Assembly (NCBI GenBank): GCA_015229045.1
Contig: JADGCJ010000198.1
Location: 1-5,513, forward strand
DNA: 5,513 nucleotides
Origin: Magnetococcales bacterium
GTDB lineage: Bacteria; Pseudomonadota; Magnetococcia; Magnetococcales; DC0425bin3
Direction of reading: 5' to 3'
A program made the position numbers and the translations under genes. The notes below the pieces were generated by a model. The model had not been told where the DNA came from. It did no database searches and saw only the letters and a list, made by a program, of their open reading frames with translations. The first letter of the stretch is position 1, and every line of letters starts with the position of its first letter. Positions 1 through 5,486 of this stretch are shown one piece after another.

Positions 1-4
1 GGGT

Positions 5-21
5 TCGGGGCGAAGCCCTGA
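5..21. repeat. REP-like GC-rich hairpin
   Basis: TCGGGGC (5-11), a GAA triloop and GCCCTGA (15-21) form a 7-bp stem with one G-T pair. A second, weaker pairing, AAAGGC (23-28) with GCCTTT (41-46), follows directly. The block is intergenic, lies just beyond a terminator, and looks like one unit of a dispersed palindromic repeat. Only one copy is visible here, so the repeat status is inferred. It could also be part of a transcription end for a gene to the left of the window. Confidence 0.4.
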
Positions 22-71
22 CAAAGGCTTTCATGTCCAGGCCTTTCTTGGGGGGTACCTGGGCAGTTACA

Positions 72-107
72 AAAAAAGCCGGAACCCTCTTTGGTTCCGG
101 CTTTTTT
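72..107. terminator. Bidirectional Rho-independent terminator after gene A
   Basis: A perfect 9-bp GC-rich stem, GCCGGAACC (78-86) with GGTTCCGGC (93-101), encloses a 6-base loop. It is flanked by a run of seven A on the left and six T on the right, so either strand gives a stem followed by a U tract. It lies 54 bases past the stop codon of gene A and should end minus-strand transcription of that gene. It would also stop any plus-strand transcript entering from the left. Confidence 0.92.
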
Positions 108-161
108 GCTGGACAACACCCTCAACGGGGAGGTCCTCACCTGCTCTTGTGAAGAGTACTC

Positions 162-734
162 TCAGGCATACGCATCCACGCTGGTGGCCTGTTTCCTGAC
201 CGACGCCGCAACCGCAGAAGCATTGGACGACTTGGTGAAAGGCACCTCCACCTTCTCCTTGTGACTCTGTCCACCATTGGGGTAGACCTTGAAGAGGTTA
301 TTCACCTTTTCCCTGATCGCCTTGGCGACCGGCTCCGACGTTGTCTGGATCTCCACCTGGGTCTTGCCCTCTTTGCCCGAGGCGACACCCGGAATCTGGA
401 TCTGATTGGCGGAGGCCTCGCTCCAGGGGCGCAGGACACCATCCCCCACCACCTTGGCAGAATCAACCTTCTGCCCGGGGCCCTTCTGACCACCCTTCAA
501 GGGCGGCGGCGGCGGTGTTTTCTCTCCTTCGACCTTGGCTCCTTTGTCCACGGGCGCCGGAGGCGCCTTGGCGAAATCGACCGTATCTTTCTGCACCGGG
601 TAGGAGGATCCCTGACGATCGGCGCTCACAGCGGTCTGTTTCTGGTCCGTTTGGTTGCCAACCGCTCCCTGCGATTTGGCGGTTTGCTCCATCTGAGAGG
701 TGGCGCCGATTTGTGTGCTGCTGGTGATTTCCAT
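162..734 (-). CDS. Gene A: proline-rich, probably disordered protein of unknown function, paralogue of gene B
   Basis: I do not recognise this 190-residue protein. It has no cysteine, signal peptide or membrane span. The first 130 residues are rich in Q, S, T, K, G and P, with a PPPPP run at 74-78, and look disordered. A GVLRP motif lies at 99-103. The best-ordered part is about 133-155, which starts SEPV and ends EKVNNLFKVYPNGG; its hydrophobic residues are spaced like an amphipathic helix. The protein ends SVDAYA. MEIT at the start, GVLRP, the core and the tail all recur in gene B in the same order, which supports real coding. The ATG is preceded by AGGGGG (744-749) at 9 bases. Absence of a signal peptide implies a cytoplasmic protein, or one exported by a leaderless route; this is inference. 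A strong terminator follows. Confidence 0.82.
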   Translation of the reverse strand: MEITSSTQIGATSQMEQTAKSQGAVGNQTDQKQTAVSADRQGSSYPVQKDTVDFAKAPPAPVDKGAKVEGEKTPPPPPLKGGQKGPGQKVDSAKVVGDGVLRPWSEASANQIQIPGVASGKEGKTQVEIQTTSEPVAKAIREKVNNLFKVYPNGGQSHKEKVEVPFTKSSNASAVAASVRKQATSVDAYA

Positions 735-832
735 AACTCATAACCCCCTGCTGTCGAATCGGGTACAACCCGAATTCCCATCCCTGGCTGGAGGTAGGCT
801 GTTCATTTTTACAGGGCCAGCCCATACCCGTG
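735..832 (-). promoter_or_regulatory. Gene A structured 5' leader, candidate cis-regulatory RNA
   Basis: This leader closely matches the one before gene B: 39 of 43 positions are identical across 790-832. In the minus-strand RNA, GGTA-(TG)-GGCTG (complement of 818-828) pairs with CAGCCTACC (793-801) to give a 9-bp stem with a 2-base bulge and a 16-base loop. A second hairpin, TCGGGT-TGT-ACCCGA, covers 759-773. The ribosome binding site AGGGGG is at 744-749. ACCTCC (790-795), which overlaps the 3' arm of the first stem, can also pair with GGGGGT (743-748) with one G-U, giving a possible alternative fold that hides the ribosome binding site. It does not match any riboswitch class I can recall. 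Confidence 0.55.
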
Positions 833-843
833 CCTTAAGAGTC

Positions 844-851
844 TTATCGGA
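844..851 (-). promoter_or_regulatory. Putative -10 element of gene A (sigma-28-like)
   Basis: The minus strand reads TCCGATAA, seven of eight bases of the flagellar sigma factor -10 consensus GCCGATAA. It lies exactly 11 bases before the conserved leader, as does the equivalent box before gene B. No good sigma-28 -35 box (TAAAGTTT-like) stands at the usual distance. GATAAG inside it could instead serve as a weak sigma-70 -10. The conserved placement is the main support. Confidence 0.3.
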
Positions 852-919
852 TCGTTGCTGTCAGAAGTTGACTGAAATTTTCGAGTCATGGCTAAAATCG
901 TGCTCACCAGGGAGTACGA

Positions 920-1501
920 TCAAGCATACATGTCCACCGAAACGGCGGGCTTGTGCGTTCCGGCACCCAAAACCATCCTGGGGGTCGATTTGGCATGAGA
1001 GGGAACCTTCTCCGCATGTCGCTCGGTGCCGCCATTCGGGTAGACCTTGAAGAGATTATTCACCTTCTCCTTGATGGCCCGCATCACTGGCTCCGACTTC
1101 GCTTGACTATCGACCCGGGCATCAGTCGTCGACGCTCCCCGGGAAGCATCCTGGGAGTCCACTGCGCCGTTGACCGGGCGAAGAACACCACCCCGCAACG
1201 GTTTGGCCGTAGCGTACCGACCCCCGGCAACCCGGCGGCCATCGTTCAAAGGGGGCGGGAGCGATTTCTCTCCTGGGGCCTTCCCCGAACTCCCTTGAGC
1301 ATCGCGCAAAGGCGGGGGAAGTTGAGGAGAACTTTCAGCGGCGGCCTTGCCATCACGGACGGAGAGGGTCAGCGCCGACTCTTTCCAGGCAGAGCGTCCG
1401 GTTTCGGTGGTACGAACCTCCGTTGGCTCTCCCTCGGGATTGTTCACGTTCGCCTGATTGTGTTGCAGGGCAAGCGTGCCTTGCAGATTGGTGATTTCCA
1501 T
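920..1501 (-). CDS. Gene B: proline-rich, probably disordered protein of unknown function, paralogue of gene A
   Basis: This 193-residue protein is unrecognised but clearly homologous to gene A. It shares MEIT at the start, a PGEKSLPPPL stretch (76-85; gene A has EGEKTPPPPPL), GVLRP (105-109), the SEPV to NGG core (136-158) and a C-terminal SVDMYA. A second PPPL lies at 62-65. It has no cysteine, signal peptide or membrane segment. The core probably forms one amphipathic helix ending in KVYPNGG. The ATG at 1501 was chosen because AGGAGG (1510-1515) lies 8 bases upstream and because it aligns with the gene A start. An in-frame GTG at 1519 is unlikely, since it would put the Shine-Dalgarno sequence inside the coding region. 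I see no clear terminator after it, so it may be read through into gene A. The leader before it is shared with gene A, pointing to duplication of a whole regulated unit. Confidence 0.82.
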   Translation of the reverse strand: MEITNLQGTLALQHNQANVNNPEGEPTEVRTTETGRSAWKESALTLSVRDGKAAAESSPQLPPPLRDAQGSSGKAPGEKSLPPPLNDGRRVAGGRYATAKPLRGGVLRPVNGAVDSQDASRGASTTDARVDSQAKSEPVMRAIKEKVNNLFKVYPNGGTERHAEKVPSHAKSTPRMVLGAGTHKPAVSVDMYA

Positions 1502-1598
1502 GTTCGTAACCTCCTGCACTCTATTTCGGTCAACAACCCGAATACCATCCTTGGCGGAGGTAGGCTGATCAGTTTTACAGAGCCAGCCCGTACCCGTG
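1502..1598 (-). promoter_or_regulatory. Gene B structured 5' leader, candidate cis-regulatory RNA
   Basis: This is the paralogous copy of the gene A leader. GGTA-(CG)-GGCTG (complement of 1584-1594) pairs with CAGCCTACC (1559-1567); the base changes relative to gene A fall only in the bulge and loop. The second hairpin, at 1525-1542, reads TTCGG-GTTGTTGA-CCGAA: its right arm differs from that of gene A but pairing is kept. ACCTCC (1556-1561) is a perfect 6-base complement of GGAGGT (1509-1514), the ribosome binding site of gene B. Forming that pairing would break the base of the first stem, so the two folds exclude each other. The fold is inferred by eye. Confidence 0.55.
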
Positions 1599-1609
1599 AC
1601 TTGCTTGAT

Positions 1610-1617
1610 TCATCGGC
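1610..1617 (-). promoter_or_regulatory. Putative -10 element of gene B (sigma-28-like)
   Basis: The minus strand reads GCCGATGA, seven of eight bases of the sigma-28 -10 consensus, 11 bases before the conserved leader, exactly as for gene A. No convincing -35 is present. It lies in the 155-base gap after the chaperedoxin gene, so gene B probably has its own promoter, which would start RNA close to the first conserved leader base. Confidence 0.3.
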
Positions 1618-1656
1618 AGAATAAGCGGCGGAGATGAGGCTTTTTTTCGATCCCCT

Positions 1657-2514
1657 TCAGGAAAACAGGATCGTCGAAAGCTTGGAGCGATAGGCACGCA
1701 CCAGAGGGTGAGAAACCCCCAGCATGTCAAAGGCCTGAAGCAGAGCCTTGCGTCCAGCCTCATCCTGGAAGGCACGATCCTGCCTGATCACCTCCAGAAA
1801 CTGGTCCATGCCGGATTCGACCTGCTGCCGGGCAATCAGGGCGCGCCCCAGATCGAGACGAGCGGACAAGTCACCTGGATTGGTTTGAACCTTTTTTTGG
1901 AGTTGGCCGACATCGGTGCCATCGTCCTGGAAAACAAGGCGGGCCAGAATGGTTTTCGCCTCGGGACGCTCGGCATCCTGGGGGGTCAGGTTGGCCAAAA
2001 CAGCACGAGCCTCCTCGCTCTTGCCAACAGCCATGAGAACCTGGGCCAACCCGAGAATGGCATTGGTATGGCGGGGATCCTTCTCCAGAGCGGCCTGGAA
2101 CAGCGCTTGAGCCCCCTTGACATCACCTCGGCGAGCCAGCTGGATGCCCTGAGCGGCCATCTTTTCCGCCGGTGAAGGGAGCGATTTATCAAAAAATTTG
2201 CGTACCGCCGACTCGGGCAGAGCACCCGTGAAGCGGTCCACCACCTGCCCCTCGATGAAAAGCAGGACCGCCGGAATCCCCTGAATGCCATACTCCTTGC
2301 CCAAACGCGGACTCTGATCGGAGTTGATCTTGGCCAGGATGAAGCGGCCATTCATCTCATTGGCGAGTTTTTCCAGAAGGGGGCCCAAAGTCCGGCACGG
2401 TCCACACCACGGCGCCCAGAAATCGGCGAGTACCGGCGTATCGTGGGAACCCTCCAATATCAAAGCCGCGAAATTCTTTTCGTCTACCTCGATGATCCAC
2501 TTGGATTTTGCCAT
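1657..2514 (-). CDS. cnoX: Thioredoxin-TPR chaperedoxin (YbbN/CnoX family)
   Basis: This 285-residue cytoplasmic protein has a thioredoxin domain at about 5-110 and a TPR-like helical region at about 113-285. The active site is WCGPC (36-40), preceded by DFWAP; the cis-proline loop is GIPA (79-82). Proteins of this family act as holdases that shield aggregation-prone clients and form mixed disulfides with them. E. coli YbbN/CnoX lacks the first cysteine of the motif, whereas both are present here, so redox activity is expected. That places it nearer to the redox-competent type described in Caulobacter. The ATG at 2514 was chosen because AGGGTGG (2524-2530) lies 9 bases upstream and the thioredoxin fold begins right after it. 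A longer in-frame reading from 2670 would run back through the parA gene and adds non-homologous sequence. The gap to parA is 31 bases, so the two are probably co-transcribed. Confidence 0.9.
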   Translation of the reverse strand: MAKSKWIIEVDEKNFAALILEGSHDTPVLADFWAPWCGPCRTLGPLLEKLANEMNGRFILAKINSDQSPRLGKEYGIQGIPAVLLFIEGQVVDRFTGALPESAVRKFFDKSLPSPAEKMAAQGIQLARRGDVKGAQALFQAALEKDPRHTNAILGLAQVLMAVGKSEEARAVLANLTPQDAERPEAKTILARLVFQDDGTDVGQLQKKVQTNPGDLSARLDLGRALIARQQVESGMDQFLEVIRQDRAFQDEAGRKALLQAFDMLGVSHPLVRAYRSKLSTILFS

Positions 2515-2545
2515 GATAGCCAACCACCCTTCATCGTCATCATGA

Positions 2546-3313
2546 TTATTGAGGAAACATGGCCACGGAGAGCTCCTCGGCCAGTTCGGTGTAGGCGAGA
2601 GACCCTTTGGCCTGCCGATCGAACCAGACAGCCGGCTTGCCATGACTCTGCGACTCTCCGATACGCACATTTCGGGGAATCATGGTCCGGAAAACCTTGT
2701 CGGGAAAAAATTTCCGCACTTCGTCCGCCACCTGGCGGGTGAGGTTGGAGCGACCGTCGTACATGGTGAAAAGGATCCCCTCGACAGTCAGTTTGGGATT
2801 GAGACGCCGCCTGACAATCTCGATGATCTGGAGCAGTTGATTCAAGCCGACCATGGGCAAAAATTCACAGGGCATGGGAATCAGGATGGTGTCGGCCATG
2901 ACCAGGGCATTGACCGTCAACAGCCCCAGAGAGGGCGGGCAATCGATCAAAACCAGATCATAGTCGTCAAGGGCACTCAACCCCTCCTGCAAACGATATT
3001 CGCGGCCAATGGCGCTGACCAGTTCCACCTCGGCGCCGCTCAGGTCCGGCGTGGCCGGAATAATATGCGGATAGGGCGGAAAAGGTACGGTCACGGCCTC
3101 GGTCATGCTGCAGGAACCGATCAGGACGTGGTAGATCGAATTGCGTCCCTCGCGATTGTCAATGCCGAAAGCCGTGGTGGCATTCCCCTGGGGATCCAGA
3201 TCGACAAGCAACACCTTGCGACCACTGTCGGCAAAGGCAGCCCCCAGATTGACCGCCGTGGAGGTCTTGCCGACCCCTCCCTTTTGGTTGGCGATGGCCA
3301 GAATTTTCGCCAT
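2546..3313 (-). CDS. parA: ParA/Soj-family chromosome-partitioning ATPase
   Basis: This 255-residue protein is a full-length chromosomal-type ParA. It has the deviant Walker A motif KGGVGKTS (11-18) with the signature Lys11, the Walker A' segment VLLVDLDPQGNAT (34-46) and Walker B DLVLIDCPP (119-127). The C-terminal block IPRNVRIGESQSHGKP (212-227) is typical of Soj-like ParA. Members dimerise on ATP, bind DNA non-specifically and are released by a ParB partner, moving replication origins or other cargo. There is no N-terminal DNA-binding domain, so this is not the P1-plasmid type. The ATG has GAGGAG (3325-3330) 11 bases upstream. Unusually, no parB follows: the next gene is a chaperedoxin. 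It may be the main chromosomal ParA with parB elsewhere, or an orphan ParA that positions another cargo. The sequence does not decide. Confidence 0.93.
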   Translation of the reverse strand: MAKILAIANQKGGVGKTSTAVNLGAAFADSGRKVLLVDLDPQGNATTAFGIDNREGRNSIYHVLIGSCSMTEAVTVPFPPYPHIIPATPDLSGAEVELVSAIGREYRLQEGLSALDDYDLVLIDCPPSLGLLTVNALVMADTILIPMPCEFLPMVGLNQLLQIIEIVRRRLNPKLTVEGILFTMYDGRSNLTRQVADEVRKFFPDKVFRTMIPRNVRIGESQSHGKPAVWFDRQAKGSLAYTELAEELSVAMFPQ

Positions 3314-3386
3314 GACGCAGACGTCTCCTCTACTCTTGGACAGGTTGATGCCACTTCCAAGTCAAGTGTTTGTCTTTTCATTATTT

Positions 3387-3454
3387 TCGCATCCATCTTG
3401 GCCTGGAGGCGTCTGTTTCGTCAGCATCCTCGCATCCATCCTGGCCTGGAGGCG
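3387..3454. repeat. Pair of 25-bp direct repeats, 43-base period, upstream of parA
   Basis: Copies at 3387-3411 and 3430-3454 both begin TCGCATCCATC and end CTGGCCTGGAGGCG; they differ at one position (T at 3398, C at 3441). The roughly 20 bases to the left of each copy are also loosely alike. The start-to-start distance is 43 bases, about four helical turns. They fill most of the kup-parA gap. The sequence does not resemble the parS consensus. Roles could include an operator for parA or a decayed tandem duplication. Confidence 0.7.
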
Positions 3455-3463
3455 GCAACTCAC

Positions 3464-5350
3464 CTACAAAGTCATGCGGGTGCCAATATCCATCACCTGC
3501 TGCGGAGGAAGCCTGAAAAAGGATGCAGGACTTTCGGCAGCGTTGATCAGACTGAGAAAAAGACGCAGCCGCCACTGAGCCATGACCAGCTTCGGACCGG
3601 GGATGAAGGTGGCCTTGCCGAGGAAAAAGGTGGCATCCTCCAAAGCGAACGGCACCTCACCCAGCTTGAGAGGCTTCATGGCCAACGGAATATCCGGTTT
3701 CTCCATGAAACCAAAACGAATGACAACCTGGTAGAAGCGATCGGCCAGCGGCGTGACCGAGAGGCGTTCCTCGGGGCAGACATAGGGCGTGGGAGCATTA
3801 CGCACCACCAGGATAATCACCGTCTCGCGCAACGATCCAAACTTGCTCATGATCTGTACCAGAGGCATGGGCGTCAAATCGGGGTTGGAGGTCATGAAGA
3901 TGGCGATTCCAGGCACCCAGATCGGCCCCTCCTTCTCAAAACCACGCAAAAACGGGGCAAGCGGAATGCTCTCCTGCCGCACGGCCTGCTCCGTGATGGC
4001 CCGCCCCTGGTTCCAGGTGGACATCAGGAAGTAGATGACCCCTCCCATGGCCAGCGGAAACCAGCCTCCATCGAAAAACTTGATGGCATTGGCAAAGAAA
4101 AAAGCAAAATCAATGGTCAGAAAGAGGCCAAGCAACAAGAGTGTGCGAGTCCAACTCCAGGAGAACATATAGCGCAAGACAATACCGAAGGCGAGCAGGG
4201 TCACGGAGAGCATGTTGCCCGTCACGGCGATGCCATAAGCCGACGCCAGACTGGACGAACTGCCAAAACCTATGACGACCGCCATCACCGCCACCAGCAA
4301 GGCCCAATTGATGGCCGGGATATAGATCTGGCCCTTCTCCTGATCCGAGGTATGAACGACGGTCAGGCGTGGCAGCAACCCGAGCTGCATGGCCTGCTGC
4401 CCGGCCGAAAAAGCCCCCGAGATCACCGCCTGGGAGGCAATGACCGTGGCCATGGTCGCCAGCGCAACCAGGGGATAGAGTCCCCAGGAGGGGGCCGACA
4501 GATAAAACGACTGGGAGGCTGCCGCAGGATTGCCCAGAATCAAAGCACCTTGACCCAGATAGTTGAGTACCAAAGCCGGAAAAACCAGAAACGTCCAAAC
4601 CCGATTGATCGTCACCTTGCCAAAATGCCCCATGTCGGCATAAAGAGCCTCGGCTCCGGTCACCGCCAGAAAGACCATCCCCATCACCGCCAGGGCATGG
4701 TACCCCTGTGTGAACAGGAAATGGATCCCGATCCATGGATTGAGAGCCTGAAAAATATCGGGACGCTGGATGATATTGACCACCCCCAAAACCGCCAGAG
4801 TGGCAAACCAGAAACACATGATCGGACCAAACAGGGCGCCGACCTTGGAGGTTCCCTTGTGCTGATAAAAAAACAGGATGAACAACACCGCCAGGGTGAT
4901 CGGGATCACATACGGCTTCAGGGCCGGGGTGGCCACCTCCAACCCCTCCACGGCACTCAGAACCGAAATGGCCGGTGTGATGACCCCATCGCCAAAGAAC
5001 AACGCCACCCCGAACATGCCAATACCCAGAATGGCCTTCTTCACCCGGGGATAATCGGCGACCCGCTTCATGGCCAGGGTGACCAGGGCCAGCGTCCCCC
5101 CCTCGCCCTGACTGTCGGCGCGCATGATGAAAAACTGGTACTTGACCGTCAAGACAACCACCAGAGACCAGATGATGAGCGAGATGACCCCAAGAGTGTT
5201 CTCCGGAGTCGGCGCAGCAGCCCCGTGTCCACCCAACGACTCCTGGACGGAGTAAAGCGGGCTGGTACCAATGTCGCCAAAAACAACACCAATGGAAGCA
5301 ATCAAACCCCGCAACAGTCGATCATGCGGCTGCGGAGAAGAGTCGTTCAT
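3464..5350 (-). CDS. kup: Low-affinity potassium transporter Kup (KUP/HAK/KT family)
   Basis: This 628-residue inner-membrane protein (E. coli Kup is 622) should import potassium together with protons. Family motifs are all present: GDIGTSPLY (25-33), GDGVITPA (120-127), YADMGHFG (237-244) and FSAGQQAMQLGLLPR (314-328). About twelve hydrophobic segments lie between roughly 15 and 445. A soluble C-terminal domain of about 180 residues follows, including VPGIAIFMTSNPDLTP (479-494). The ATG is supported by AGGAG (5361-5365) 10 bases upstream. The preceding small ORF would overlap the first 29 bases of this gene if it is real. No terminator was found after the stop, so readthrough into parA is possible. 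It shows no truncation or missing motif and looks functional. Confidence 0.97.
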   Translation of the reverse strand: MNDSSPQPHDRLLRGLIASIGVVFGDIGTSPLYSVQESLGGHGAAAPTPENTLGVISLIIWSLVVVLTVKYQFFIMRADSQGEGGTLALVTLAMKRVADYPRVKKAILGIGMFGVALFFGDGVITPAISVLSAVEGLEVATPALKPYVIPITLAVLFILFFYQHKGTSKVGALFGPIMCFWFATLAVLGVVNIIQRPDIFQALNPWIGIHFLFTQGYHALAVMGMVFLAVTGAEALYADMGHFGKVTINRVWTFLVFPALVLNYLGQGALILGNPAAASQSFYLSAPSWGLYPLVALATMATVIASQAVISGAFSAGQQAMQLGLLPRLTVVHTSDQEKGQIYIPAINWALLVAVMAVVIGFGSSSSLASAYGIAVTGNMLSVTLLAFGIVLRYMFSWSWTRTLLLLGLFLTIDFAFFFANAIKFFDGGWFPLAMGGVIYFLMSTWNQGRAITEQAVRQESIPLAPFLRGFEKEGPIWVPGIAIFMTSNPDLTPMPLVQIMSKFGSLRETVIILVVRNAPTPYVCPEERLSVTPLADRFYQVVIRFGFMEKPDIPLAMKPLKLGEVPFALEDATFFLGKATFIPGPKLVMAQWRLRLFLSLINAAESPASFFRLPPQQVMDIGTRMTL

Positions 5351-5486
5351 TGTGCATCCACTCCTGCATGGGCCATCGAGGCAACCGTCTCTGCTCGTAC
5401 AGAACCGCAGAACGGTACTCCCCCAACACCACCCAGGTCAATGGACCTGTTGCCAACCACAGGGCAATCGCATTTGAAATTGGCAT
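5322..5486 (-). CDS. Possible small single-span membrane protein overlapping the kup start
   Basis: This 54-codon frame, starting MPISNAIALW and ending LFSAAA, was read directly from the minus strand. Residues 5-22 are hydrophobic (AIALWLATGPLTWVVLG), followed by a basic and aromatic tail with EQRRLPRW at 31-38. This follows the positive-inside pattern of a small membrane protein. The frame overlaps kup by 29 bases, an arrangement that would allow translational coupling. Weak points: there is no good Shine-Dalgarno sequence before the ATG, and the frame stays open to the window edge, so it may instead be the 3' end of a longer gene. I recognise no family. It could also be chance. Confidence 0.33.
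   Translation of the reverse strand: MPISNAIALWLATGPLTWVVLGEYRSAVLYEQRRLPRWPMQEWMHNERLFSAAA
5434..5449. repeat. Perfect inverted repeat upstream of kup
   Basis: CAGGTC (5434-5439), AATG, GACCTG (5444-5449) is a perfect 6-bp dyad, about 84 bases before the kup start codon. On the minus strand it contains TTGACC (5436-5441), a fair -35 hexamer, but only a poor -10 follows (TACCGT at 18 bases). It could be an operator or an RNA hairpin. It also lies within the possible small ORF. Confidence 0.35.

Noticed and set aside
261..743. Plus-strand open frame of 160 codons opposite gene A, and a similar 223-codon frame opposite gene B (953-1624)
   Set aside because: They are antisense to two genes that share protein motifs, leaders and ribosome binding sites. 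The plus-strand products are Arg- and Leu-rich in the way expected of complementary GC-rich DNA.
735..832. c-di-GMP (GEMM) riboswitch in the leaders
   Set aside because: The CACG start and later AGG/ACC elements are superficially similar, but the GEMM core (ACAGGGCAAACC and the tetraloop receptor) is absent.
869..888. Terminator after gene B
   Set aside because: TGACT and AGTCA can pair, but the stem is short and AT-rich inside, and no U tract follows on the minus strand.
162..1501. Naming genes A and B as FlgM or FlaG
   Set aside because: Disorder, a MEI-type start and a sigma-28-like box invite the idea, but the conserved core does not align with the FlgM sigma-binding region or with the FlaG C-terminal domain as I know them.
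1641..1673. Terminator around the chaperedoxin stop codon (TTTTTTT with CGATCC/GGATCG)
   Set aside because: The T run is on the wrong side of the stem for both strands: on the minus strand the stem is followed by A residues, and on the plus strand the T run precedes it.
2515..2670. N-terminal extension of the chaperedoxin from an ATG at 2670
   Set aside because: The extra 52 codons overlap parA out of frame and encode no thioredoxin-like sequence. A good ribosome binding site (2524-2530) supports the ATG at 2514.
3337..3365. Sigma-70 promoter for parA with TTGACT (3360-3365) as -35
   Set aside because: The -35 is good, but the hexamer 17 bases downstream (TGTCCA) barely resembles TATAAT, and no better one lies at 16-18 bases.
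3387..3454. parS sites or a CRISPR array
   Set aside because: The repeats lack the TGTTTCACGTGAAACA dyad. Only two copies exist and the spacer between them is 18 bases, too short and too few for CRISPR.
4110..4817. 235-codon minus-strand frame inside kup
   Set aside because: It is a shadow frame, Gly- and Ser-rich, inside the convincing Kup reading frame with all family motifs.
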